Of a stretch of DNA of 64,000 nucleotides, positions 24,973 through 34,219 are shown piece after piece (the stretch's first letter is position 1; each line of letters opens with the position of its first letter). The DNA lies in the NCBI GenBank assembly GCA_021801265.1, contig JAJYYE010000012.1, forward strand, positions 229,096-293,095. The letters are read 5' to 3'. The notes beneath the pieces are model-generated. The model was not told the DNA's origin, did not search any database, and saw only the letters and a list, made by a program, of their open reading frames with translations. The stretch is from Pseudomonadota bacterium (GTDB lineage Bacteria; Pseudomonadota; Gammaproteobacteria; Halothiobacillales; Halothiobacillaceae). Position numbers and translations under genes: made by a program.

Positions 24973-27258
24973 TCAACGCCCGGCACGGACCAGGCCACCA
25001 AGGCCACGTTCATCTAGTGCTTGATAGAGCAATTGCCGAATATCGCCCGGTCGGCGGCAATTCAGCGCTGCGACCAGCAGTGTTCGGGCATCACTATGCG
25101 TGAAGCTTCTGATAACCCATTTAATACGCGGTAAAGAGCCGGCGCTCATGGAAAGAACGTCGATCCCCATGCCAAGTAGCAGGATGGCGCCCATGGGATC
25201 CCCGGCCAGCTCACCGCAGACGGTGATTTCACGCCCGAGCGTGTGTCCTGCCTCCACGACGTCCACAATCGCGCGCAGTACGGCGGGATGTAGGGCATCG
25301 TAGCGGGCGGCGACGCGTTCGTTGTTACGGTCTATCGCAAGGATGTATTGGGTGAGGTCGTTGGTACCGATGGAGAGGAAATCGACCATTTCGGCAATGG
25401 CTTCGATCTGATAAACGGCTGAGGGTACTTCAATCATCACGCCAATTCGCGGAGGCGCGACGGTCTCGCCTTCTTCACGTAATTCACTCAGTGCTTGGAA
25501 TATGTATTCTTTCGAGGTTTCCAGCTCATCGACGGAACCGATCATGGGCAGCAAGATGCTCAAGTTGTCCAAGCCAATCGAGGCACGCAGCATGGCGCGA
25601 ATTTGGGTGAGAAAAATTTCTGGATGATCGAGTACCAGCCGAATGCCGCGCCAACCGAGAAAGGGGTTATCTTCCTTGATGGGAAAATAAGAAAGCGGTT
25701 TATCGCCCCCCACATCCAGCGTGCGTAAAACGACGGATTTATCTCGAAACGCTTCGAGCGCTTCTCGGTAAATAACGGCTTGCTCGGCCTCGCCGGGGAA
25801 TTGCTTACGAATTTGAAACGGTACTTCGGTACGATACAGACCAATGCCTTCAGCGCCCACAGTTTTAGATGGCGCCATATCGGCCAGTAGGCCGATGTTG
25901 ACGTATAAACCTATCTTGACGCCATCGGATGTTTCGGCGGGCAAATCGCGCAAGCTGGTCAGTTCTGCCGTCAGCTGGGCTTCTTCTTGAGCCAGACGCA
26001 GCAATTCCTGCCGGTAAGAACCCACTGGACGAACAATCAACAACCCTCGGTAGCCATCGACCACGACTTCTTGATCGTTCAGTTGGGAAATAGGTAAATC
26101 CACTACACCCATGGCGGCTGGAATGCCCAAGGCACGCGCCAAAATCGCTAAGTGCGATGAGCCAGAGCCACTACTTGAAACGATACCCACCAAGCGCTCG
26201 GTCGGTATTTCTGCAAGATGGGATGCCGACAAATCACGTCCGATCAGCACAATCCGCTCAGGCCATTGTCGCTCACCTTGGGTGCGCGCTTGAAGTTTGA
26301 CGAGAATCCGTGAACCTAAATCACGAATATCTTGCGCCCGTTCGCGCAGATAGGGGTCGCTCATTTTTTCAAATACAGCAGTATGTTCGCGAACCGCATC
26401 ACGCAGGGCGGCCGAGGCAGCCTGCCCACTTTGCACACGGCTTTCCATGCTATCGAGCAATGAACCGCTGCTCAGCATTAAAATAAACGCGTCAAACAGG
26501 ATATTTTCATCCTCGTTGCCCGAGGCTTTGGCGAAATCCTGTTTGAGCTGCGCAAACTCGGCGCGCACCGCTTCGATTGCCGCGCACAGCACGGCCCATT
26601 CAGTCGCGGGATCATCCACCGCGCGCTCGATAACATGCTCTAAATCCACCACATCCAGCACACTCACCGCTGTGCCAAAGACCACGCCCGGGGAACCCGG
26701 CAGCCCGCGCGCGGTAACTGCCGCCGCCCATTTTGGCGCGATCGACTTACTCTGTGTCAGCTCACCGCTGACCTGTGCTTGACGAATCCCCGAGGCCAAT
26801 TGAGAAGCCAAGGTGACGAGAAAAGACTCCTGATCGGATGAAAAACGCCGCCGTTCGCGGGATTGCACCACCAGTACGCCCAACACATCACCCCGATAAA
26901 TAATCGGCACGCCCAAAAAGCCGTGGTAAAACTCTTCACCGATATCGGATACGAATTTGAATGCGGGGTGATCGGGGGCATTTTCAAGGTTGACCAATTC
27001 TGCACGACGCGCCACCAAGCCGACCAAGCCTTCATGCAGGGCAAGGCTCACGGTTCCGATCATGGATTGATTCAAGCCTTCGGTTGCCTGCATAATCAGA
27101 CTGGCTTCTTGGTCGGCATCGGGATGGATCAAAACATATACTGAGCAAACGTCGACGTTCAATGCGTCACGCACGCGGCGGGCAATTAAATCCAAAGCCG
27201 CCCGCAAATCAACCGATTGGGCGACTTCGGTCACAATTCGGCGCAGTTCATCGAGCAT
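24973..27258 (-). CDS. ptsP: phosphoenolpyruvate-protein phosphotransferase PtsP (EI-Ntr)
   Basis: First enzyme of the nitrogen-type PTS, passing phosphate from PEP to NPr as a regulatory signal rather than for sugar uptake. An N-terminal GAF domain (about 1-165, TLASQLASGIRQAQ at its end) precedes the EI part. The phosphorylated His is in SGSGSSHLAILARALG (about residue 368). The PEP-binding barrel has GIGLYRTEVPF, SFTH-type metal sites and the signature DFLSIGTNDLTQYILAIDRN. 761 residues against 748 in E. coli. The start overlaps the rppH stop by 11 bases, the same rppH-ptsP order as in E. coli. No ptsN or ptsO in the window. Confidence 0.96.
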   Translation of the reverse strand: MLDELRRIVTEVAQSVDLRAALDLIARRVRDALNVDVCSVYVLIHPDADQEASLIMQATEGLNQSMIGTVSLALHEGLVGLVARRAELVNLENAPDHPAFKFVSDIGEEFYHGFLGVPIIYRGDVLGVLVVQSRERRRFSSDQESFLVTLASQLASGIRQAQVSGELTQSKSIAPKWAAAVTARGLPGSPGVVFGTAVSVLDVVDLEHVIERAVDDPATEWAVLCAAIEAVRAEFAQLKQDFAKASGNEDENILFDAFILMLSSGSLLDSMESRVQSGQAASAALRDAVREHTAVFEKMSDPYLRERAQDIRDLGSRILVKLQARTQGERQWPERIVLIGRDLSASHLAEIPTERLVGIVSSSGSGSSHLAILARALGIPAAMGVVDLPISQLNDQEVVVDGYRGLLIVRPVGSYRQELLRLAQEEAQLTAELTSLRDLPAETSDGVKIGLYVNIGLLADMAPSKTVGAEGIGLYRTEVPFQIRKQFPGEAEQAVIYREALEAFRDKSVVLRTLDVGGDKPLSYFPIKEDNPFLGWRGIRLVLDHPEIFLTQIRAMLRASIGLDNLSILLPMIGSVDELETSKEYIFQALSELREEGETVAPPRIGVMIEVPSAVYQIEAIAEMVDFLSIGTNDLTQYILAIDRNNERVAARYDALHPAVLRAIVDVVEAGHTLGREITVCGELAGDPMGAILLLGMGIDVLSMSAGSLPRIKWVIRSFTHSDARTLLVAALNCRRPGDIRQLLYQALDERGLGGLVRAGR

Positions 27259-27790
27259 AAAAGGACTCCTTGTCCGGTTTTACTTCCTCACATTCCAACA
27301 GGGTTTGTGGTGGCGAACCCGCACCGGCATGTGCGGCCAAAAACAGCATAGCCTCTTGATACACCGAGCGTTTGAAGTAAATCACCTCCGGCAAAATCGA
27401 CCAATACGGCCGCCATTCCCAGCCATCAAACTCGGGCTTTTCGGAGGCATTCAAATCAAATGCGGATTCCGGTGCGCGCAACCGCAGTAAAAACCATTTT
27501 TGTTTTTGACCGATACAAATGGGAAACAAATGCCGCCGAATCATGTTGCGCGGCAAGCGGTAGCGAAGCCAACCGCAGGTCCAGCCAACCACATCGACAT
27601 CGGTGGGTTTTAGGCCGGTTTCCTCGTGTAATTCACGATACATGGCCGCCAGAGGGCGTTCGTCGTCATTAATTCCCCCTTGGGGAAACTGCCAGGACCG
27701 ATGCCCCGCACGCTTGCCCCAAAAGACGTCGCCTGCTTTATTTATTAGAATGATGCCAACATTCGGGCGGAATCCATCTCGGTCAATCAC
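27248..27790 (-). CDS. rppH: RNA 5'-pyrophosphohydrolase RppH
   Basis: Nudix hydrolase that removes pyrophosphate from mRNA 5' ends and so starts RNase E-dependent decay. The opening RDGFRPNVGIILINKAGDVF and the full Nudix box GGINDDERPLAAMYRELHEE-TGL are present, and the WRYRLP-type loop appears as LRYRLPRNMIRRH. 180 residues is typical. It overlaps ptsP, which it precedes in the operon. Confidence 0.95.
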   Translation of the reverse strand: MIDRDGFRPNVGIILINKAGDVFWGKRAGHRSWQFPQGGINDDERPLAAMYRELHEETGLKPTDVDVVGWTCGWLRYRLPRNMIRRHLFPICIGQKQKWFLLRLRAPESAFDLNASEKPEFDGWEWRPYWSILPEVIYFKRSVYQEAMLFLAAHAGAGSPPQTLLECEEVKPDKESFYAR

Positions 27791-28076
27791 GGTTATACTC
27801 GAATTCGAAGGTTATGCGCCAAAACAGGCCGGTCGATGCTTTTGCCTCATGAATCGAGACACATCGCCGCTGACAGCAGGCAAACTTATCAGTAAACCTA
27901 AACGAGATACCTGCTGAAATCTTGAGGTCATTTTCCACAGGTTCGAGGTGTTTAGCAAAGCAAAACAATAGAAATATCGTTCCGTGGTCGATTCACGGGT
28001 TAGCGCATGAGGCAATCCTTCGGCACCCTGTTTTTATATCTGAATTCTTATCTGATTTTTCCAACCTGGGGCGATT

Positions 28077-28733
28077 ATGCAACTGGCAATTTTTGATTTG
28101 GACAACACCCTCCTCATGGGCGATTCCGACCACGCATGGGGGCAGTATCTCGCTGAAGTTGGTGCCGTAAATCGTGCAGAATACAGCGCGCGAAATCAGA
28201 TTTTTTATGAGGAATATCAACGAGGCACATTAGACATTGATGCCTTTCTGCGATTTTCACTGGCACCGCTGGCACAACATAGTCTCGAACAACTTCATGC
28301 GTGGCGGGCACAGTTTGTCGAGGCGGTCATCGCCCCCATGGTGACGGATAAAGCGCAGAATCTGGTCGAGCATCATCGACAACGCGGCGACGAATTGCTC
28401 ATCATTACTGCCACCAATGCCTTCGTCACCGAGCCCATTGCCGCCCTATTTGGCATCACGCATCTCCTGGCCACACGTCCTGCCTTCGCCAAGGGCCGGT
28501 ATACCGGCGGGTATGAGGGCACACCGACGTTCCAGGCGGGTAAACGCACGGCGCTTGACCAATGGCTTGACTCGCGTCGATGGCACCCAGAAAAAATATG
28601 GTTTTACTCCGATTCCCGCAATGATTTACCGCTGCTGGAAACGGTCGACCATCCCGTCGCAGTGGACCCTGATACCGTGCTGCGTGAACACGCGCAGGCG
28701 GCGGGCTGGCCGATTATTTCGCTGCGAGATTGA
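28077..28733 (+). CDS. HAD-superfamily IB phosphatase (SerB-like)
   Basis: Cytoplasmic phosphohydrolase of HAD subfamily IB, 218 residues. Motif I is FDLDNTLL (the DxDxT nucleophile pair, residues 6-10), motif II is ITATNAF, and motif III/IV is FYSDSRNDLPLLE with Lys in AGKRTALDQW. The helical cap contains YEEYQRGTLDIDAFLRFSLA. Relatives annotated as phosphoserine-phosphatase-like act on small phosphomonoesters or on phospholipid phosphates; the substrate is not evident. It stands between rppH and dcd and is convergent with dcd (15-base gap). Confidence 0.85.
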   Translation: MQLAIFDLDNTLLMGDSDHAWGQYLAEVGAVNRAEYSARNQIFYEEYQRGTLDIDAFLRFSLAPLAQHSLEQLHAWRAQFVEAVIAPMVTDKAQNLVEHHRQRGDELLIITATNAFVTEPIAALFGITHLLATRPAFAKGRYTGGYEGTPTFQAGKRTALDQWLDSRRWHPEKIWFYSDSRNDLPLLETVDHPVAVDPDTVLREHAQAAGWPIISLRD

Positions 28734-28748
28734 TGTGATTTATTTGAT

Positions 28749-29315
28749 TCAGGCAGACGGCAACGTCACACCGCGCTGCCCTTGATATTTACCACCGCGA
28801 TCCTTGTATGAAGTTTCACACACTTCATCCGACTCCAGGAACAACATTTGCGCGACACCCTCAAAGGCATAAATCTTCGCGGGCAACGGCGTCGTGTTAG
28901 AAAATTCCAGCGTGACGTGCCCTTCCCATTCTGGTTCCAACGGTGTGACATTGACGATAATGCCGCACCGGGCATAGGTCGATTTGCCCAAGCAAATCGT
29001 TAACACATTGCGCGGGATACGGAAATATTCAATGGTACGGGCCAAGGCGAATGAGTTGGGCGGAATGATGCATACATCCGATTCAACATTCACAAAACTG
29101 CGCTCGTCGAATGCTTTGGGGTCTACAATCGTCGAGTTAATGTTGGTGAAAATTTTGAATTCGTTGGCACAGCGCACATCATAGCCGTAGCTTGACGTGC
29201 CATAAGAAATCAGGCGGCGATCGTTCTCGCTGCGCACTTGCTGCGGGGCAAATGGTTCGATCATGCCCTGTTGTTCGGCCATTTCCCGAATCCAGCGATC
29301 CGATTTAATACTCAT
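28749..29315 (-). CDS. dcd: dCTP deaminase
   Basis: Converts dCTP to dUTP on the route to dTTP. 188 residues from ATG 29315, chosen because [13 protein letters not shown] is the family start and a GGAG/GAGG-rich stretch precedes it; the frame opens ten codons earlier. Signature parts are [36 protein letters not shown] and the catalytic-Glu region [20 protein letters not shown], ending with [10 protein letters not shown]. This is the Pseudomonas-like form. Confidence 0.95.
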   Translation of the reverse strand: MSIKSDRWIREMAEQQGMIEPFAPQQVRSENDRRLISYGTSSYGYDVRCANEFKIFTNINSTIVDPKAFDERSFVNVESDVCIIPPNSFALARTIEYFRIPRNVLTICLGKSTYARCGIIVNVTPLEPEWEGHVTLEFSNTTPLPAKIYAFEGVAQMLFLESDEVCETSYKDRGGKYQGQRGVTLPSA

Positions 29316-29401
29316 ACCCACCTCACTCCCACTGATCCATTGCAATGCGGGTGCATTTTGGTGATGACAGCGGGAGAAGTCCAGCGATCGGTCGACTCCA
29401 A

Positions 29402-29692
29402 TTAACCTCGCGCGCCAAAGGTATAGCGTTTCGTGTCTACCGCAGGCGAATTATCCGCCGTTTGTTTGGCAGAGGCGGGAACCTGCGTGGTATCCAACCA
29501 ACCCAGGTAATTTGAAACCTGCATCGCCAATATAATTAAATCCTCATCCTCGGATTGGTCGGCGATGGCCAAAATCCCCATGGCATAGTCACGCTCCGCA
29601 ACAAAACGGTAGGTATCTACTTTAAGGCTCAAGGTACGCAACAATTTCAACTTAAACCGCGCCATCAGTTGCATCAATTCTGTATCCATCAA
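29402..29692 (-). CDS. hypothetical small protein
   Basis: 96 residues, no signal peptide and no membrane segment. The N-terminal two thirds are helical and regular ([40 protein letters not shown]); the tail is Ser/Ala-rich and ends [11 protein letters not shown] do not recognise a named family, but composition and codon use look real. It is about 90 bases upstream of dcd on the same strand and may be cotranscribed. Confidence 0.55.
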   Translation of the reverse strand: MMDTELMQLMARFKLKLLRTLSLKVDTYRFVAERDYAMGILAIADQSEDEDLIILAMQVSNYLGWLDTTQVPASAKQTADNSPAVDTKRYTFGARG

Positions 29693-30146
29693 TACCCCCA
29701 GCCCCGTGTTGATGTCCCGTGTTTATTCCAGGTAACCATTAGCAAGCAATGCGCCAGATGATCTAACACCTTGTTATTTAATCAACCAACGTTCAACGCG
29801 GCTTAAAGGCCAACCCGCCGCCGAAGTTGGCGCACCAAGACTGTGCCTTAATCACTCGCCCGAACTGAATTAATGCACCAAATAAACCGGCGAAGCAAAT
29901 TCAAAACCCAGTCAAACGGCGCCAAGGATATTCGCGAGACCGCCATGAGACATCCTGTCAGGACAACCAACAAGAATTTGCGCATAATGCCAAGCAATCT
30001 GTCTTCGACTCTATCGAATAGCTCACCGAAAATCGGGAGATTTTTTGTCATCGTGTTGAAGTTGAACCATTATTTAATGCCTCTGTCCGTTTTGGCGAAA
30101 AATTCATGCCGGTGCTCAAGTCGCACTGTTACCGTTATGCTTCCAA
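29693..30146. other. non-coding stretch upstream of aceE
   Basis: About 450 bases with no convincing gene. A leftward 67-codon frame (29848-30051; FLLVVLTGCLMAVSRISLAP) has a hydrophobic helix but no ribosome site, and I do not accept it. The aceE promoter and any regulator site should lie here; I see no PdhR-like box. Confidence 0.4.
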
Positions 30147-30158
30147 AGGAGTAGCCCT

Positions 30159-32816
30159 GTGACCGTATTTCAAGATCATGATCCGCAAGAAACCCGCGAA
30201 TGGCTGGACGCCCTTGAAGCCGTGGTCGCCTTTGAAGGCACGGACAAAGCCCGGCATCTGATTGGCAGCCTGATTGAAGCTGCGCGTAAACACGGTATTG
30301 ACACACCCTACTCGGCCACGACGCCCTACATCAATACCATTCCGCCAGAAAAAGAACCCCCATTCCCGGGCGATCGGCAGATGGAGCAGCGTCTGCGTGC
30401 CTTGGTTCGCTGGAACGCGATGGCGATGGTCGCACGCGCGAACAAACACACCTCAGTCGGTGGGCATATTGCGAGTTTTCAATCCAGCGCCACCCTGTAT
30501 GAAGTCGGCTTCAACCATTTCTTCAAAGGCCACGATCACCCCGAAGGGGCGGATATGGTGTTCTTTCAAGGACACACGGCACCGGGCATGTATGCGCGAG
30601 CGTTCCTTGAAGGCCGCATCACCGAAGATCAACTGAAAAACTTCCGCCAGGAAGCCCATCAAAAAGGCTTGTCTTCTTATCCGCACCCATGGCTGATGCC
30701 TGAATTTTGGCAATTCCCAACGGTTTCGATGGGTCTGGGGCCACTCATGGCCATTTACCAGGCGCGCTTCATGAAATACATGGATGCGCGCGGCTTATCG
30801 CCCATGGCCAGCCGCAAAGTGTGGGCGTTTTTAGGCGATGGCGAGATGGACGAACCCGAATCCACCGGTGCGATTGGTTTGGCCGTGCGTGAAAAGCTCG
30901 ATAACCTCGTGTTTGTGATTAATGCCAACTTGCAGCGGCTGGATGGCCCGGTGCGCGGCAACGGCAAAATCATCCAAGAACTGGAAGGCACCTTCCGTGG
31001 CGCAGGCTGGAATGTGATCAAGGTCATTTGGGGGCCGGGCTGGGATGCCCTGCTGCAAAAAGACACCTCCGGCAAACTCATGCAGCGCATGATGGAAGTC
31101 GTGGATGGCGAATATCAGGCCTACAAAGCCAAAGACGGCGCCTTTGTACGGGAAAATTTCTTTGGCGAATACCCCGAAACCCGAGAACTTGTGCAAAACA
31201 TGACCGATGACGAAATTTTTGCCCTAACGCGCGGCGGCCATAGCCCGCGCAAAATGTACGCGGCGTACAAAACAGCCAGCGAGCACAAGGGTCAGCCCAC
31301 CGTCATTATTGCCAAAACCATCAAAGGCTATGGCATGGGCCCGTTTGGTGAAGGTGCGATGACGGCGCACAACCAGAAGAAACTCGATGTCGATGGTCTC
31401 AAATACTTCCGCGACCGCTTCGGCCTGCCGATCTCTGATGCTCAACTCGAAAACGATGTCCCGTTCTACAAGCCGGACGATAACCACGAGCTGATCAAAT
31501 ACTTGCACGAACGCCGCGCAGCGCTGGGTGGCTACCTCCCCAGCCGCATCGACCGCGCCGCCTCACTGCCCACGCCAGAGCTTGCCGCATTTGACATGAT
31601 GCTCAAAGGCACTGCCGACCGCGAAATGTCGAGCACCATGCTGTTCGGCCGGATTCTCGCCATCATTTTGCGCGACAAGGCGCTCGGCAAGCGGGTTGTG
31701 CCGATCATCCCTGATGAGGCACGCACTTTCGGCCTGGAAGGCCTGTTCCGCCAGGTCGGAATTTACGATCCGGCGGGTCAGCTATATGAACCGGTCGATG
31801 CCGATCAGGTGTCATGGTACAAGCAAGCGACCAATGGCCAGGTTCTGCAAGAAGGCATCAACGAAGCCGGTTCCATGTCTTCCTGGCTGGCCGCCGCCAC
31901 CGCCTATGCCAATTACGGCGAGGCGATGATTCCGTTCTATATCTACTACTCGATGTTTGGCTATCAACGCGTCGGCGACCTCGTGTGGCTGGGTGGTGAC
32001 ATGCGGGCGCGCGGCTTCATCATCGGCGCCACCGCCGGACGCACCACGCTGGAAGGGGAAGGCCTGCAACATCAGGATGGCCACAACCTCGTGTTCTTCA
32101 GCGCTGTGCCGAACTGCAAGGCCTATGACCCGACCTACGGCTATGAAATGGCGGTCATCATCCGCGCGGGCCTGAAGGAAATGTTCACCGACAAGCACGA
32201 TGTATTCTATTACATCACCGCGATGAACGAGAATTATCCCCATCCGGCCATGCCGGATGGGGTCGAAGAGGGCATTCTGCGCGGTCTGTATCCGTTCTCT
32301 CAATCCACCACGAAGCACACGACGCGCGTTCAGCTTTTAGGCTCGGGCACCATCCTGCGCGAAGTGGAAAAAGCAGCCCAGATGCTGGAAACCGACTGGA
32401 AAGTCGCAGCCGATGTCTGGTCTGCCCCGAGCTTCAGCGAACTGGCCCGCGATGGTCAGGCCTGCCAGCGCGAGAACCGCCTGCATCCCGAAGCACCCGC
32501 GAAAATCCCGTATGTCACCGCAACGCTCGCACCCACAACAGGGCCGATCATCGCGGCGACCGACTACATTCATCTGTACACAGAACAGGTTCGCTCATTC
32601 ATGCCGCGCCGGTACGTCACGCTAGGCACTGATGGCTTTGGCCGGTCGGACACCCGTGCGGCGTTACGGAAGTTTTTCGAAGTCGATGCCGTCAATATTG
32701 TCATCACTGCGCTCAAGGCTTTGGCTGACGAGGGCACGATCCCCACTTCGGTGGTCACGGAAGCGATCAAGCGGTATGACATCAACCCCGATTTAGGTAT
32801 GCCCATTACCCGTTAA
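30159..32816 (+). CDS. aceE: pyruvate dehydrogenase E1 component (homodimeric)
   Basis: Thiamine-diphosphate enzyme that decarboxylates pyruvate and acetylates the E2 lipoyl groups. 885 residues, like E. coli AceE (887). The TPP motif runs from GDGEMDEPESTGAIGLAVRE (about 226) to VFVINANLQRLDGPVRGNGK. The active-site loop appears as IIAKTIKGYGMGPFGEGAMT with conserved His in AHNQKK. GTG start (30159) with AAGGAG seven bases before it. First gene of aceE-aceF-lpd, gap 69 bases to aceF. Confidence 0.97.
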   Translation: MTVFQDHDPQETREWLDALEAVVAFEGTDKARHLIGSLIEAARKHGIDTPYSATTPYINTIPPEKEPPFPGDRQMEQRLRALVRWNAMAMVARANKHTSVGGHIASFQSSATLYEVGFNHFFKGHDHPEGADMVFFQGHTAPGMYARAFLEGRITEDQLKNFRQEAHQKGLSSYPHPWLMPEFWQFPTVSMGLGPLMAIYQARFMKYMDARGLSPMASRKVWAFLGDGEMDEPESTGAIGLAVREKLDNLVFVINANLQRLDGPVRGNGKIIQELEGTFRGAGWNVIKVIWGPGWDALLQKDTSGKLMQRMMEVVDGEYQAYKAKDGAFVRENFFGEYPETRELVQNMTDDEIFALTRGGHSPRKMYAAYKTASEHKGQPTVIIAKTIKGYGMGPFGEGAMTAHNQKKLDVDGLKYFRDRFGLPISDAQLENDVPFYKPDDNHELIKYLHERRAALGGYLPSRIDRAASLPTPELAAFDMMLKGTADREMSSTMLFGRILAIILRDKALGKRVVPIIPDEARTFGLEGLFRQVGIYDPAGQLYEPVDADQVSWYKQATNGQVLQEGINEAGSMSSWLAAATAYANYGEAMIPFYIYYSMFGYQRVGDLVWLGGDMRARGFIIGATAGRTTLEGEGLQHQDGHNLVFFSAVPNCKAYDPTYGYEMAVIIRAGLKEMFTDKHDVFYYITAMNENYPHPAMPDGVEEGILRGLYPFSQSTTKHTTRVQLLGSGTILREVEKAAQMLETDWKVAADVWSAPSFSELARDGQACQRENRLHPEAPAKIPYVTATLAPTTGPIIAATDYIHLYTEQVRSFMPRRYVTLGTDGFGRSDTRAALRKFFEVDAVNIVITALKALADEGTIPTSVVTEAIKRYDINPDLGMPITR

Positions 32817-32885
32817 TTTGTTGACTAGACACATCGCCCGTCACTCATCAATGGCGGGTTTGCTGCAAACTTATGGAGCTCACGT

Positions 32886-34205
32886 ATGACCGTGAAATCA
32901 GTCCCGCTGCCGGATATCGGTAATTTCAAAGATCTACCCGTCATCGAAGTGCTCGTTGCCGTAGGCGACCGGGTTGAAGCCGAGCAATCGCTCATCACGC
33001 TGGAATCCGACAAAGCGACGATGGAAATTCCCGCCCCGTTTGCAGGCATCGTGCGTAAAGTTCTCGTCAAAACCGATGATAAGGTCAACATCGGAGATGC
33101 CATTGTTGAACTTGAAGCCGATACCGCAGCCACACCTGAAGCGCCAGCCGTGACCACCGCCGCTCCGGCCAAATCCGAGCCGCCCGCCGCCCCTACGCCA
33201 CCCGTGGCCGTTGCGGTGCCTGTGGCAACGGCAAACCCATCACCTACTGCACCCGCATCGGCGACTTATCCGATCAACGCACCCACCACCGGTGCGGCTT
33301 TTCACGCCAGTCCGTCGGTACGCGCCCTTGCCCGCGAGTTGGGGGTTGATTTATCAAAGGTATCAGGCAGCGGGGTTAAATCCCGGATTCAAAAATCCGA
33401 TGTCACCGCCTTTGTCAAAACCACACTCAGTCAACCGCCGGCTTCAGCCTCAACGGCAACGGGAGGCAGCACCATACCGCCGTTACCCCACATCGATTTC
33501 ACGCAATTTGGCGATATTGAAACTGTACCGCTCTCACGCATTCAAAAACGCTCCGGCAAACATTTATCGACCTGCTGGCTGAACATCCCGCATGTCACTC
33601 AGTTCGATGAAACCGACATCACCGATTTGGAAGATTTCCGCCAGTCTCTTAAAGCGCGCGCCGAAAAGGCAGAGGTCAAACTCACGCCGTTGGTGTTCAT
33701 TCTCAAGGCCGTCGCACGCGTATTGGCCGATCAGCCCAAGTTCAACGCTTCGCTTGATGCCAGTGGCGAAAATCTGATTCTGAAAAAATATATCCACATA
33801 GGGGTTGCGATCGACACGCCGAATGGATTAGTCGTGCCGGTCATCCGCCATGTCGATCAAAAAGGCCTGTTCGAACTCGCCACCGAACTCGCCGCCGTCA
33901 GCGCGCGCGCGCGCGCAGGCAAACTCAGCCCCGATGATCTCTCTGGCGGCTGTTTCTCGATTTCCAGCCTGGGCGGCATCGGCGGCACACAGTTCACGCC
34001 CATCGTCAATGGCCCGGAAGTCGCCATTCTCGGGGTTTCCCGTGCAAAAATGAGCCCGGTCTGGAATGGCGAAGCCTTTATACCGCGTTTGATGCTGCCG
34101 CTCGCCCTATCCTACGACCACCGCGTGATTGACGGTGCACAGGGCGCACGCTTTATCAGCGCGCTCTCTGGCGTGCTGTCCGATCTGCGTGAACTGATTC
34201 TGTAA
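32886..34205 (+). CDS. aceF: dihydrolipoamide acetyltransferase (PDH E2)
   Basis: Core of the pyruvate dehydrogenase complex, moving acetyl from lipoyl to CoA. 439 residues with one N-terminal lipoyl domain (lipoyl Lys in LESDKATMEIP, about residue 44), an Ala/Pro linker (about 80-135), a peripheral-subunit-binding domain (SPSVRALARELGVDLSKVSG) and the catalytic domain ending with SYDHRVIDGAQGARF (His-Asp pair). E. coli AceF has three lipoyl domains; here one is on E2 and another on the E3 gene that follows. Confidence 0.96.
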   Translation: MTVKSVPLPDIGNFKDLPVIEVLVAVGDRVEAEQSLITLESDKATMEIPAPFAGIVRKVLVKTDDKVNIGDAIVELEADTAATPEAPAVTTAAPAKSEPPAAPTPPVAVAVPVATANPSPTAPASATYPINAPTTGAAFHASPSVRALARELGVDLSKVSGSGVKSRIQKSDVTAFVKTTLSQPPASASTATGGSTIPPLPHIDFTQFGDIETVPLSRIQKRSGKHLSTCWLNIPHVTQFDETDITDLEDFRQSLKARAEKAEVKLTPLVFILKAVARVLADQPKFNASLDASGENLILKKYIHIGVAIDTPNGLVVPVIRHVDQKGLFELATELAAVSARARAGKLSPDDLSGGCFSISSLGGIGGTQFTPIVNGPEVAILGVSRAKMSPVWNGEAFIPRLMLPLALSYDHRVIDGAQGARFISALSGVLSDLRELIL

Positions 34206-34219
34206 AAGGCGAGTACACC

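Noticed and set aside
29848..30051. 67-codon leftward frame with a hydrophobic helix
   Set aside because: No ribosome site at either possible start and no family recognised; could be real but not supported.
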